Source: Bdellovibrionaceae bacterium UBA2339
GTDB taxonomy: Bacteria > Bdellovibrionota > Bdellovibrionia > Bdellovibrionales > JAMPXM01
Assembly (NCBI GenBank): GCA_002344785.1
Contig: DDUL01000043.1
Location: 1-37,479 of the forward strand
Length of the DNA: 37,479 nucleotides
Direction: 5' to 3'
The translations under genes were made by a program, and so were the position numbers. The first letter of the stretch is position 1; each line of letters opens with the position of its first letter. The notes below the pieces were generated by a model that made no database searches, was not told where the DNA came from, and was given only the letters and a program-made list of their open reading frames with translations. Shown one piece after another: positions 15,859 to 24,747 of this stretch.

Positions 15859-16524
15859 TTAAGAACCCGACGAATCCGTAGCCGCCAAGCTCTGCTTTTC
15901 CTTCCACCGTCGGTAGATGAAGATCACCAATGCCACGGCGAGTGCTGAAAACAAATAGATCTTCGCAGTCTGGAAGTATTTGAGAATTTCGCGGCCATAA
16001 TAGCCGACAAAGTAGATTTGCGTAGGAACTGAGATCAACGCCGCGAAGCCGTCGACCGCCAGAAACTTTACTGGTGAAAGTCCCATGGCGCCGCACATCA
16101 GGTGGCCTGGGAATCGAACTCCGGGAGTGAAGCGAAATACGATCACCGGCCAGTAGCCATACTTTTGCATCCAAGTGCGGACCTTGGCGAGGCGCTCTTC
16201 AGAAACCATGCGGCGGAAGATCTTCAGTTCGAAGGCCCTCGGTCCGAGGCGTTTACCAAGCCAGTAAATCAAGAAGTCCGAGACAATCACGGCGACGAAT
16301 GCATTCCACGCCATGATGTGAATGTTGACCACATGGGCATCGGGCGGATGCGGCGTATCGGGAAATAGAGCGAAGTGGGCAATGAATCCTGATGAAACCA
16401 AGACGACTTCTTCAGGCAGGGGAAAGCCGACCGCACTGGCCAACATAAAGGCCCAGGTCGCGGCGTAAACCGCGATGGGATTGTAGGCTAAGCTCATGAA
16501 GGTCGACTGAATGAATTCTTCCAC
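15859..16524 (-). CDS. DedA-family inner-membrane protein
   Basis: Polytopic membrane protein of the DedA (SNARE-associated, VTT) superfamily, whose members take part in lipid flipping, envelope homeostasis and sometimes drug tolerance. Family motifs visible: GFPLPEEVVLVSSGF (about 33-47), the central amphipathic segment with FRFTPGVRFPGHLMCG (about 129-144), and four to five hydrophobic segments ending in FSALAVALVIFIY. The conserved Glu in PLPEE and the Arg in the R-x-x-P-G-x-R core are present. GTG 16524 follows AAGGAC at good spacing. Length (221) is typical. It lies upstream of the TetR gene in the same direction, but 230 bases separate them, so cotranscription is uncertain. Confidence 0.9.
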   Translation of the reverse strand: MEEFIQSTFMSLAYNPIAVYAATWAFMLASAVGFPLPEEVVLVSSGFIAHFALFPDTPHPPDAHVVNIHIMAWNAFVAVIVSDFLIYWLGKRLGPRAFELKIFRRMVSEERLAKVRTWMQKYGYWPVIVFRFTPGVRFPGHLMCGAMGLSPVKFLAVDGFAALISVPTQIYFVGYYGREILKYFQTAKIYLFSALAVALVIFIYRRWKEKQSLAATDSSGS

Positions 16525-16625
16525 GTCACTGAGGTCCTTAGGCTTTGAGAAGAGAGCGTCGTCGAGAGCGAGTTGGTGTGAGCATTTCGGGATGAGGGCG
16601 GCACAGAGCCGCCCACTTCATGAAC

Positions 16626-17300
16626 TCACTTGCGACGAATGCTGATGATGGTGACGGGAGTTTCTGGAACATCGTCGTGCGGGCCTTTGCGGCCTCGGGG
16701 TACGGCGACGATTTGATCCGCGACTTCCATGCCGCTGGTGACTTTGCCGAAGACGGCATAGCCAAACTCGCGGGGATTCGGCGCTTTGTGATTGAGGAAG
16801 GCATTGTCTTTCACGTTGATGAAAAACTGCGCTGTGGCGGAGTCGACGATATTGGTTCGAGCCATCGCCAGTGTGCCGCGATCATTCTTCAATCCATTGG
16901 TCGCTTCGTTTTTGATCGGCTCACCTGTGGGCTTCTCTTTCATGTTGGCATCCATGCCACCGCCTTGAATCATGAACCCGGGGATCACGCGATGAAAGAT
17001 CGTGCCGTCATAGTGTTTTTTGTCGACGTAGGCCAAGAAGTTCGCAACGGTTTTCGGCGCGGCCTCGGCATTCAGTTCAACTTCCATTTTGCCTAGAGAT
17101 GTTTCAATAACGACGTTCACGTTCTTGCCTCCTTTGGCAGCTTTTTGAGTCGTGGATTTTTGAGTTTGTGCGTTTGCCGAGCCGAGGGCACCCCAGCAAA
17201 GAGTCAGGCAAAGTGTGGCGCCGAGAATGCGGGCGAGTTTTCCGATTGTGCGGGGTCCGTTCGCGGTCATCGAAGTTCGAATTTGTGTGTTGTTTGACAT
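16626..17300 (-). CDS. exported cyclophilin-type peptidyl-prolyl cis-trans isomerase
   Basis: Proline isomerase, predicted periplasmic. The frame is open up to 17513, but ATG 17300 follows AAGGAGA exactly and the sequence before it is not protein-like, so 224 residues are taken. A signal peptide has the hydrophobic core LARILGATLCLTLCWGALGS and probable cleavage after ANA (about residue 44). A Gln/Thr/Lys linker precedes the cyclophilin domain (about 61-224). Core motifs are FHRVIPGFMIQGG (102-114, active-site Arg), a QFFINVKDN segment and FGYAVFGKV. It is a compact bacterial PpiA/PpiB-like form. It stands alone, with a candidate operator dyad about 60 bases upstream. Confidence 0.9.
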   Translation of the reverse strand: MSNNTQIRTSMTANGPRTIGKLARILGATLCLTLCWGALGSANAQTQKSTTQKAAKGGKNVNVVIETSLGKMEVELNAEAAPKTVANFLAYVDKKHYDGTIFHRVIPGFMIQGGGMDANMKEKPTGEPIKNEATNGLKNDRGTLAMARTNIVDSATAQFFINVKDNAFLNHKAPNPREFGYAVFGKVTSGMEVADQIVAVPRGRKGPHDDVPETPVTIISIRRK

Positions 17301-17359
17301 GCTCTTCTCCTTGCCACATTGAAGTGGATGTTCAGGTGGCCAACTGGCGCGGTGATGAA

Positions 17360-17378
17360 CGTGAAACCTCGTTTCACG
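17360..17378 (-). promoter_or_regulatory. perfect dyad upstream of the cyclophilin gene
   Basis: CGTGAAAC (17360-17367) and GTTTCACG (17371-17378) form an exact inverted repeat with a 3-nt centre, about 60 bases upstream of ATG 17300. It could be an operator or a 5' leader hairpin. Confidence 0.5.
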
Positions 17379-17674
17379 GCCCAGTACTGGTCCAACGCTG
17401 GCCCTGACACTTGAACTCCATGAACCTTGCCAGAGTTTGCTAGCGAAGTGAACGGTGGATGTACCTTGACGACAAATGTCAGTTTGAAGCCTCAATCCTG
17501 GCCAGACCGACATTCGCTGCCAGGTTTGGGCAAGGCGCGAGCGGCCCTTGACGCAAATCCCATGAGCGACGATCGCGAAGTATCACTGAATTTGACGGCG
17601 TCAGGACTTTGACGCCGCTTCAATCGAAAAGCCAAGTGGCAAGGCCATTGGGCACACGGCTCTATGCCGTCCCC
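17379..17674. other. intergenic stretch upstream of the cyclophilin gene
   Basis: No gene is convincing here. The main structure is a hairpin, CGGCGTCA (17596-17603) with TGACGCCG (17610-17617), about 60 bases past the stop of the small zinc-ribbon gene. It lacks a proper T tract, so it is at best a weak terminator for that gene. Confidence 0.5.
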
Positions 17675-17893
17675 TTACTGCAAGTTGTGCTCAATTGTGC
17701 GGCATTTAACGCGACACTTCGGGCATTCCGCGATTTCTTGAACCACATTGAGGTCATCGGTGATGCGTCGTTGGATCTCATGTCGCACTTCCAGCTTTGA
17801 GTCGCAAAGCACGCATTGCTCATGCTCAGACGCGTATCGCGTTTGTCGGGGCTCGAGATTTTTTCGTTTCACGCTGCGAATCAATGACGGCAT
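17675..17893 (-). CDS. small zinc-ribbon-like protein
   Basis: A 72-residue protein with two CxxC knuckles, Cys27-x2-Cys30 (CVLC) and Cys57-x2-Cys60 (CPKC), plus Cys64. The spacing suits one structural zinc site. The N-terminus is basic (MPSLIRSVKRKNLEPRQ). There is no signal peptide, so it should be cytoplasmic. ATG 17893 is preceded by CGGAGG seven bases upstream, a strong ribosome site that argues for a real gene. I recall similar short proteins in Bdellovibrio-like genomes, but no function. DNA, RNA or protein binding is possible. Confidence 0.75.
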   Translation of the reverse strand: MPSLIRSVKRKNLEPRQTRYASEHEQCVLCDSKLEVRHEIQRRITDDLNVVQEIAECPKCRVKCRTIEHNLQ

Positions 17894-17983
17894 GGCTCAA
17901 CCTCCGTGTGCCCCGACTGGCTCAAACGACGAACCTCTTCCGAGTCGGCTCACGGATGGAGGTGTGCATCGTTCATGCCGAGC

Positions 17984-20104
17984 TCACTGTTGGAGATTCG
18001 ACGGCTCTTTGGCGGGTTGAAGCTGGCGGGTGGCGATACGCGCTTGGTGGAGCACATCGAGCTTGGCATTGTCGGAGTTGCCATAGTGATGCCTGATGAA
18101 TTGCTCATAGGCATTTATGACGATGGTCGAGGCCTCGCGATGTGCGGGTGTGCTGGGGGCGGGAGCCGAGGCGGTGAACTGAGACTGCCAATCGCGTAGT
18201 CCACAAGACTGGGGTCGGCGATAACCGCGCTCAGAAAGCGCTTCTTCAAGGCGTTCGAAGGCATCTTGCCATGGGTCGGCTTTGAGCAAACGTCGCCGCC
18301 GCCAGCTGAGCCAGAGCGGAACGGAAATCAACAGCACGAGAGTTCCCACGCTCAGTAAAGTTCCCAATCGCAGGCGTAGGCTCCCCAGTGAAATTTCACG
18401 AGCCAGAAACGCGCGCTGTCCTTCAGCATCGTACTCCAACAGAAAGCGGGACCAGTTCATTTGCGCATAATCAAAGAACATCTGTGTTCGATAGTAAAAG
18501 CCACTCAGGCCTTGGCTCTGAAGAGCGGCGAGCAGTTGCCGAGCCAAAGTGGAGTCGCCGGCAAAATTTCGATCAGGGAGATCGAAGGCTTCACCACCAA
18601 ACTGTAGGCGAAGAGGTGCGATGCCTGCTGTCGGGTCATAGGTGCGCCAGCGACCGTGGCTTGCATCTTCCGTGGACTGCGCATGCCAGACTTCAACCCA
18701 CGCATGGGCTTCTCGACTGCGAACTGCATAAGTGTCGCCCAGTGGATTGAGTCGACCGCCCTGAAATCCGATCGCCAATCTCGCCGGAAATCCCATCGCA
18801 CGCACCAACAGTGCGCTCGCGCCCGCGTAGTGTTCGCAGAATCCGACACGAGTCTTGAGCAGAAACTCACGTAAATTTCGAGCGGGCTCGGGCCCAAGAT
18901 CCAAGCTATAGCGAAAACCCTTGGCGGTGTACCAAGCGTCAATGCGCGCTTGGGCCTCGCTCGCACTCTTTGCGGGTTGTGAATGTGACTGTTGAATCTC
19001 GTTGAGCACTTCGCGCAGTACCGTGAGATCTGCAGCGGTGACTCGCAGGGCGCGCGCGCGGATTCCTGAGGGGAGGTGCTCGGGCGGCAAGGCCTCTTCA
19101 GGTGCGGACCAGGCGCGATAATCCAGCCGTTCATAGCGAGGCAGAGCGAGGCGCAGAGTTCCGCCTTGGGAAACAAATGGGCGAAGCGAGTTCATCGCAG
19201 ATCCGGGTTCAAAGCGCGCGATGCGAGGAATGGCAAACAGCGAGCGTCCTGACCATGGCTCCAACGTGATCTCATAGCCAATGAGTGAAGTGTCGTCGGG
19301 CGGTGGGGTGAGCTCGCGCGGTACGTATTCATATTCACCTCGCGGCGTCCAATCTAAGCCCGCTCCTTCATAGAGAACTGAACCTCGCCAATAAAGAGAC
19401 TCGGGTGAAGGGCGAACGCCGTTTAAGAATCGCACGCGAAACGAAACTTCGTCGGATTGCACGAGTTGTTGAATGCTGCCTGGAGAAACTTCTTCGCTGT
19501 AACCCACTTTGGCGGGTGGCGGGCGGAAGCTCGGAAGCCGAAGTTGAAAGCGCGGAAACAACAAGAAGATCACGACGAGGGCGGGAAGTGACAGCAAGAG
19601 AAGTTTGAACACCGGCTTCAGGCTGGCGAGCGTGAGCCGAGTGGCGCCTCGATCCGGTGACTGAATATAGTAGATCAGTCCCGTGATGGCGGCGGCGTCC
19701 AAAAACAGCAAAAAAGTTGAGGCGAGTGATTGCGAGTTGAGTAAATGCGTCATCAGCAAAAAGAAATTGGCGATAACGGCGAACATCGCATCTCGTTCGC
19801 GAGTGGTTTCAAGAAGCTTAAGGGACATCAACACAACGATCAGGCGCGTGGCCGACTCATGTCCCAGCAAAGTGCCGAAGTCGCGAAAGACCATCACCCC
19901 GCAGATGAGGCCCACGGCCCAGAGTGCCGTCTTCGGTGGCAAGGACCACCCGCGATAGAGTTGACCCAATTTCCACATATAAGCGCTTACGGTCACCAGC
20001 ATCAGCCAGAGAGGCAAAAGCTCAAGATGCAAGGCGGAGTTGAGAGCCAACAATGCCATTAACCAAATTTGTGATGGTCGATCCCAGATCTCGCGATTGA
20101 TCAT
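17984..20104 (-). CDS. TgpA-like transglutaminase-domain membrane protein (DUF3488/DUF4129)
   Basis: Inner-membrane protein with a periplasmic transglutaminase/cysteine-protease-like domain. ATG 20104 overlaps the DUF58 stop by 4 nt; the longer open frame to 20380 is not needed. Of 706 residues, 1-190 hold five to seven membrane helices (DUF3488). The transglutaminase core has Cys423 (RVGFCEHYAGAS), His467 (SREAHAWVEVW) and Asp490 (WRTYDPTAG), a complete Cys-His-Asp triad. Another helix at 577-600 (LLSVGTLVLLISVPLWLSW) precedes a cytoplasmic DUF4129-like tail. Relatives such as P. aeruginosa TgpA are encoded beside MoxR and DUF58 genes, as here. The natural substrate is unknown; a role in envelope maintenance is inferred from context. 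Confidence 0.9.
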   Translation of the reverse strand: MINREIWDRPSQIWLMALLALNSALHLELLPLWLMLVTVSAYMWKLGQLYRGWSLPPKTALWAVGLICGVMVFRDFGTLLGHESATRLIVVLMSLKLLETTRERDAMFAVIANFFLLMTHLLNSQSLASTFLLFLDAAAITGLIYYIQSPDRGATRLTLASLKPVFKLLLLSLPALVVIFLLFPRFQLRLPSFRPPPAKVGYSEEVSPGSIQQLVQSDEVSFRVRFLNGVRPSPESLYWRGSVLYEGAGLDWTPRGEYEYVPRELTPPPDDTSLIGYEITLEPWSGRSLFAIPRIARFEPGSAMNSLRPFVSQGGTLRLALPRYERLDYRAWSAPEEALPPEHLPSGIRARALRVTAADLTVLREVLNEIQQSHSQPAKSASEAQARIDAWYTAKGFRYSLDLGPEPARNLREFLLKTRVGFCEHYAGASALLVRAMGFPARLAIGFQGGRLNPLGDTYAVRSREAHAWVEVWHAQSTEDASHGRWRTYDPTAGIAPLRLQFGGEAFDLPDRNFAGDSTLARQLLAALQSQGLSGFYYRTQMFFDYAQMNWSRFLLEYDAEGQRAFLAREISLGSLRLRLGTLLSVGTLVLLISVPLWLSWRRRRLLKADPWQDAFERLEEALSERGYRRPQSCGLRDWQSQFTASAPAPSTPAHREASTIVINAYEQFIRHHYGNSDNAKLDVLHQARIATRQLQPAKEPSNLQQ

Positions 20105-21147
20105 GTGCGGCCCTCTTGTGGAGGCTCTTGTTCCGCAAGTAAGGTCCAAGCCCGTTGCGCAAACGCTAAGCCGCGATCCGGCCCAAGTTGGCCATTGGGG
20201 AGCGTGATCTGAAAGCTTCGTCCTGATTTGGTCGCCTGATCCACCCAAGCTGAAAGTTGCTCCAGCCGTTGTTCGTGATCCAAGCCGACGAGATTTTGAT
20301 AGTTCAAGCGCACTCCTGAAGTTCGCGCTTCGTCGTAATGCTTGGTGAGGAGCGGGCGGCCTCGGGCATTGGCTTTCCAATCCACACGCTGCAAAGATTC
20401 GCCGCTTTGATAGAGAGAATGATGTGAGTAATCTTCAGCGCCAGGCTGTCGTGAAGCATGCGGCGAGGCTTCGTGGCCGATCTCGGCTTCTTGCCAATTG
20501 CGGTCGCCGAATCGCCGAGGGTAAACCGTGATCTGGGTGTCGGCGGTTTGCCAAAGCCAAACATAAAAGAGCCCGAAGGGCGCTGTGGTGTACAGACGAA
20601 TCTTGTGGACCTTGTGCAGTCCTCGCGAAGGCGCGCGCACGCCGGCTTGCAAGCGCGCTTCGGCTTGCGCTTCGATTTTGGCGCGAGGATCACTGGGGAT
20701 GCTGATGGGGAATTCGCGGATGGCGAATCGACATCCCGCCTTCGGTGCCCCCGTCGTATTGTGAACATAGACTTTGAAGGTCAGTAGTTCGCCGGCAAAG
20801 CCAGCGGCGGGCTCGACGCGCGTCACGCGAAGGCCCTTGAGATTTTCATGAGTCGCGATCATGGCGATGAACAAGAGCGCCAACATAAAGAAGCCGAGGA
20901 TGTTGACGAGGTTGTTTTGGTAAGCTGCGCCGATGAGAATCACCAAGACACTTGCAACTAAGAAATAGACGCCGAATCTCGTGGGGATGATGTAGAGGCG
21001 TTGATGCTGAGCCATTCGCTCTTCAAGCCAAGCGCGCCATTGACCCGAGCGACCAGTGCCCGAGCGCCGATGGGCCTTCGGTTTTGAGTCGGGCGTGCGG
21101 GATTGAGAAGGCTCGCGATCAAACGACGGCGACTTTGGCGAGGGCAT
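20101..21147 (-). CDS. DUF58 domain membrane protein
   Basis: Companion of MoxR-type ATPases. Two membrane helices lie at about 57-75 and 80-98 (YFLVASVLVILIGAA and VNILGFFMLALLFIAMIA). A beta-rich region follows, then the DUF58 signature at about 237-271, with GAEDYSHHSLYQSGESLQ and RVDWKANARGRPLLTKHY, the usual D-W-K-x-x-A-R core. The N-terminal 40 residues are basic and polar. ATG 21147 follows GGAGA and overlaps the end of the MoxR gene by 29 nt; its stop overlaps the transglutaminase gene by 4 nt, so all three are translationally coupled. The molecular role of DUF58 is not well known; MoxR partners are thought to remodel or assemble protein complexes. Confidence 0.9.
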   Translation of the reverse strand: MPSPKSPSFDREPSQSRTPDSKPKAHRRSGTGRSGQWRAWLEERMAQHQRLYIIPTRFGVYFLVASVLVILIGAAYQNNLVNILGFFMLALLFIAMIATHENLKGLRVTRVEPAAGFAGELLTFKVYVHNTTGAPKAGCRFAIREFPISIPSDPRAKIEAQAEARLQAGVRAPSRGLHKVHKIRLYTTAPFGLFYVWLWQTADTQITVYPRRFGDRNWQEAEIGHEASPHASRQPGAEDYSHHSLYQSGESLQRVDWKANARGRPLLTKHYDEARTSGVRLNYQNLVGLDHEQRLEQLSAWVDQATKSGRSFQITLPNGQLGPDRGLAFAQRAWTLLAEQEPPQEGRT

Positions 21148-22087
21148 CTTCGGCTCTCCGGCGACCCGTTTCTCCGCTGGGATCTTCAGTGGGATTGAGG
21201 CGATGTCCCATCACGGCGACGCCAACGGCTTGCACATCTTCCGGCAAAGTCATTTGACGGCCTTCGAGATAGGCCCAGGCGCGCGCTGCTTTCGCCAAAC
21301 TGATCGCACCACGAGGTGAAAGTCCCTGGCCGGCGGGAGACTCAGCGCGCGTGTAGAGCGCAAGTCTTTGCACATAGCTCAAAAGCGCATCGCTGATCGT
21401 CACGCGCTCGATCGAAACTTGGTGATGGCGCAAGCTTGCCGAATCAAACACCGCATCGAGTTTGGCGACCTGCTCGGTGCTCGAGCGTGACTGAAGACCT
21501 TCGCGAATCAAGCGATGTTCACTAGGTGGTGTGGGATAGCCCAGCTCCACGCGCATCAAAAAGCGATCGATCTGCGATTCGGGTAGGGCGTAGGTGCCGA
21601 CTTGAGTTCGTGGGTTTTGCGTGGCGATGACGAAAAAGGGATCCGGCAGTTTGTGCACTTGCCCTTCGATGCTGACTTCGCCCTCCTCCATCGCCTGCAA
21701 GCATGCGCTTTGCGTTTTGGGTGTCGCACGATTGAGCTCGTCCGCGAGGACGATGTGGCTAAAGATCGGACCTTGCACAGTGCGGAACTCGCCGGTCTTC
21801 GCGTCATAGATTCGTCCGCCCAATAGGTCGGCGGGCAACATGTCGTTGGTGAACTGCACACGTGTTACAGGCAAATCCAAAAGTTTCGCCAAAGTTTTCA
21901 CCAGCGTGGTTTTGCCGACACCGGGAACATCTTCGATCAGCAAATGCCCGCGCGCCAAAATACAAGTCAACGCCAGCTGAATCTCACGCTCCTTGCCGAA
22001 CACGACTTGTGATGCGCGCGAGACAAAGACTTTGAGAATGGAATTGATCGAGTTCTCTGTATTCATACGTGGTGAGGCTTCGCTCAT
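21119..22087 (-). CDS. MoxR-family AAA+ ATPase
   Basis: Chaperone-like ATPase. Walker A is DVPGVGKT (53-60), Walker B is IVLADE (112-117) and the segment NRATPKTQ follows, all typical of MoxR; sensor and arginine-finger regions continue through ATQNPRTQ and LPESQIDRFLMRV. The frame is open to 22291, but ATG 22087 has GGAGC upstream and gives the normal family length (322), with the N-terminal helix starting MSEASPRMNTENS. It overlaps the DUF58 start by 29 nt and lies 110 bases after the M20 peptidase gene. Together with DUF58 and the transglutaminase it forms the conserved MoxR module. Confidence 0.92.
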   Translation of the reverse strand: MSEASPRMNTENSINSILKVFVSRASQVVFGKEREIQLALTCILARGHLLIEDVPGVGKTTLVKTLAKLLDLPVTRVQFTNDMLPADLLGGRIYDAKTGEFRTVQGPIFSHIVLADELNRATPKTQSACLQAMEEGEVSIEGQVHKLPDPFFVIATQNPRTQVGTYALPESQIDRFLMRVELGYPTPPSEHRLIREGLQSRSSTEQVAKLDAVFDSASLRHHQVSIERVTISDALLSYVQRLALYTRAESPAGQGLSPRGAISLAKAARAWAYLEGRQMTLPEDVQAVGVAVMGHRLNPTEDPSGETGRRRAEDALAKVAVV

Positions 22088-22196
22088 AGTGGCATGCTCC
22101 GTCTGAAATCTTGGCAAATGAGCCATGAGACTCTTCGGAAATCCCAGCATAAATTCCGAGTGAATCCGCGGCCAAAGCTTGTGAACTCGACCGAGG

Positions 22197-23408
22197 TCAG
22201 GCGTTGGTCGAAGCTTGCTTGTCGATGAGGTCCAGAAGTTCGGCGACTGCGCGCGCCCTTGGATCCAGACTTGAGATTCGCACGCACTCACCGAGCGTGT
22301 GCATGCCTTGGCCCACTGGACCTAGGCCATCGATCACAAACAGCGATTCGCGCGACATATGATTCACATCTCCCGCGCCCCCGGCCTTGCGAGCTTCGAT
22401 GGCATGGCCCTCGATGGAGGCAATGCGTGAGCAAAGCACATCGACCCAAGCTTGGTGCTGTTTCACTTGGCTGAGATCAAATGGCGGACAGTCATCGACG
22501 ACGCGAAATTCAATTTCGGTAGAGCGTCCTTCGCGATTGCCGATGCGTGGCGATTTCAAAATTTGCTCAACACCCGAATGCAAGGCTTCGCGCTCTTGAA
22601 AACTCGAAAACCGCGTATCCAACTTCATGAGCATTTGCCCGCACACAATATTGTGTCGATCGCGGCCGCCGGCCAAATGGCCGACGTGCAGATTGACCCC
22701 ATCACCAAACTTTTTTCGCAGCTCATCGCGAAGTGCCAGCAGGCGCGTGATCACATCGGCGGCTTCGTGCGCGGCATTGATCTCTTCGCCGCGACAGCGT
22801 CCAGCGTGAGCTTCGATGCCTTTGAACTCGATATCATACCAGCGATTTCCTCGCCGTGATGAAATCACATGACCTTCATCAAGCGCCGGTTCGAAACCCA
22901 GCACGGCGACAGAGTCGCGTCCCAGCTCCGCGAAGATCTGATGCCAAGCGGCCGAACCCGCCTCTTCGTCCGGAGAGCTGACAACGCGAAGCCCGAATCG
23001 CCGTGTCGAGGAGCTGGCCAGCGCATAATCCAGAGCCTTCAGCATCACGCAAAGTCCGCCTTTGTTGTCGAGGACTCCTGAGCCGAAAGCGAAATCTCCA
23101 TCGAGGCGAAAGCGACCCGTATCTTTCACATCCAAAACCGTGTCGACGTGAGACACCAAGGTGATCCAACGCGCTTCGCGTCCCGGAAGTTCAGCCACGA
23201 GCAAGTCATCGGTTTTGGCAGCTGGATCACGTCGCCACGAAAACTGAAAGCCAAGTTTTTGCAGCTCCATCGCGAAAACGGCTTGCGCGGCTCGCACCGC
23301 GTTTTGATCAGACACCGGTGAAGGAACGTTCACAAGTCGTTCTAAAAATTTGCGCGTGTCGATTCTCTCGCCTGAGATCGCACTCGTCGACTTTTTGTCA
23401 CTGCTCAT
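22197..23408 (-). CDS. M20-family zinc metallopeptidase (CPG2-like carboxypeptidase)
   Basis: Probable di-zinc exopeptidase, or a deacylase of small peptides or N-acyl amino acids. Metal ligands and catalytic residues appear in the standard order: His87-x-Asp89 (LVSHVDT), Asp114 (GSGVLDNKGG), Glu148-Glu149 (SPDEEAGS), Glu173 (GFEP) and His370 (GQGMHTLGE). A dimerisation/lid domain is inserted at about 185-300 (GIEAHAGRC, with the conserved A-H-A-G). There is no signal peptide. The organisation is closest to glutamate carboxypeptidase (CPG2) and related ArgE/DapE-like enzymes. The ATG at 23408 overlaps the end of the MFS gene by 11 nt, suggesting uptake or export of its substrate or product by that transporter. 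The substrate is not readable. Confidence 0.9.
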   Translation of the reverse strand: MSSDKKSTSAISGERIDTRKFLERLVNVPSPVSDQNAVRAAQAVFAMELQKLGFQFSWRRDPAAKTDDLLVAELPGREARWITLVSHVDTVLDVKDTGRFRLDGDFAFGSGVLDNKGGLCVMLKALDYALASSSTRRFGLRVVSSPDEEAGSAAWHQIFAELGRDSVAVLGFEPALDEGHVISSRRGNRWYDIEFKGIEAHAGRCRGEEINAAHEAADVITRLLALRDELRKKFGDGVNLHVGHLAGGRDRHNIVCGQMLMKLDTRFSSFQEREALHSGVEQILKSPRIGNREGRSTEIEFRVVDDCPPFDLSQVKQHQAWVDVLCSRIASIEGHAIEARKAGGAGDVNHMSRESLFVIDGLGPVGQGMHTLGECVRISSLDPRARAVAELLDLIDKQASTNA

Positions 23409-24693
23409 CTCGAAACTCCACTTTGCGAAGTAGAAACCATCCTACGGCAAACAGAATCAAAACTGACAAAATGGAGACGCGCGGATTATCGCTAAGCAGG
23501 GCGGTGATCGCCATGAGTAGCGGTCCGAGCAGCGCAGAGAATCGCCCCAGCATATTGTAAAATCCAAAGAATTCACCGGCCTGATCAGCCGGGATCATTT
23601 GTCCAAACGCCGCCCGAGATGTGGACTGAATACCGCCCTGAACTAGGCCAATTGCTGCGGCCAAAAAGTAGAAATGCAGTTCCGAGGACATGAACACGGC
23701 GCCGATCGCCACGCCCACATAAACACCAATAGCCAATTCCAAACTTCGCCTTGTTCCCAATCGAGGCGTGATCAATCCGAAGGCGATCGCAGCGGGAAAG
23801 CCGATGAATTGCACCAAGAGAAGCGCGACGATCAGCGAGTCCGACTTAAATCCAAGCGACATGCCATAGTCCACAGCCATCTTGATGATGGTGTTCACGC
23901 CGTCGATGTAAAAAAAGTAGGCGAGCAGAAACATCATGACGTTGCGAAGTTTGCGTAAGTCGTGAAAGGTGCGCGCCAACTGAGCGAAGCCTTCGCGAAT
24001 GACGGTCAGCACCCCTTGCGCTGCCGGACCGGCCGCAGCGGGCTCGGGCACCTTGAAAAGAAGCGGGAGCGTGAACACCAACCACCAAACTCCCACCATC
24101 AAAAACGACACCCGCACGGCTTGTGCCGCATCGACAAATCCAAACCATGCCGGCTTCAACGTCATGAGCACATTCACCAGAAACAGGATCCCGCCTCCCA
24201 AGTAGCCCAGCGCAAATCCCAAGGCCGACACTGTATCGAGTTCGCGTTCTCGAGCCACACCCATGATGAGAGCGTCGTAAAAGCTAATGCTGCCGGAAAA
24301 TCCGACCGTGCCCAGAACATACAAGAGCGCGGCCCATGCCCACTGACCTTGTGAAACCAAATACAGCGATGCGGTTGAGGTCGCTCCCAGTGCGGCGAAC
24401 ACGAACAAAAACTTCTTTCGGCCGCTGGATCGATCCGCCATCGCCCCAAGCGCCGGGGCCAATGCGCCCAGAATGAAACTCGCGACGGAATTGGCGATTC
24501 CAAGGCGCGCTGTCGAGAGCGACACATTGGCTTCGCTTGACCAAAATTGTTTGAAGAAAATCGGGAAGAATCCGGCCATCACCGTTGTCGCGAAAGCCGA
24601 ATTTCCCCAATCATAAAGCGCCCACGCCAAAATCCGGCGATCGCGCATTAAGGTCATCAGCCGACGAGGTTCAGTTGCGGAGTTTGCGTCCAT
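23398..24693 (-). CDS. Atg22/UMF1-type major facilitator superfamily transporter
   Basis: Inner-membrane transporter with about 12 predicted helices. The N-terminal signature RRILAWALYDWGNSAFATTV is that of the UMF1/Atg22 group, whose yeast member exports amino acids from the vacuole. The MFS loop 2-3 motif appears as GAMADRSSGRKK, and a central loop rich in Ala/Gly/Pro (VPEPAAAGPAAQG) separates the halves. Length (431) is typical. It starts at ATG 24693, 55 bases after the lipocalin gene, and its end overlaps the M20 peptidase start, so peptides, amino acids or derivatives are reasonable substrates; this is inference. Confidence 0.9.
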   Translation of the reverse strand: MDANSATEPRRLMTLMRDRRILAWALYDWGNSAFATTVMAGFFPIFFKQFWSSEANVSLSTARLGIANSVASFILGALAPALGAMADRSSGRKKFLFVFAALGATSTASLYLVSQGQWAWAALLYVLGTVGFSGSISFYDALIMGVARERELDTVSALGFALGYLGGGILFLVNVLMTLKPAWFGFVDAAQAVRVSFLMVGVWWLVFTLPLLFKVPEPAAAGPAAQGVLTVIREGFAQLARTFHDLRKLRNVMMFLLAYFFYIDGVNTIIKMAVDYGMSLGFKSDSLIVALLLVQFIGFPAAIAFGLITPRLGTRRSLELAIGVYVGVAIGAVFMSSELHFYFLAAAIGLVQGGIQSTSRAAFGQMIPADQAGEFFGFYNMLGRFSALLGPLLMAITALLSDNPRVSILSVLILFAVGWFLLRKVEFRDEQ

Positions 24694-24747
24694 GCCCGAA
24701 GCCTAGGCGAGGCCAAGGTCACTGTCCACGATCTCCGCCACTCTCCG

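Noticed and set aside
17301..17513. Extended N-terminus of the cyclophilin frame
   Set aside because: ATG 17300 has a full Shine-Dalgarno and starts a normal signal peptide; the upstream 71 residues have no such support and contain the dyad at 17360-17378.
20105..20380. Extended N-terminus of the transglutaminase frame
   Set aside because: It overlaps the DUF58 gene completely; ATG 20104 gives a 4-nt overlap and a normal first membrane helix.
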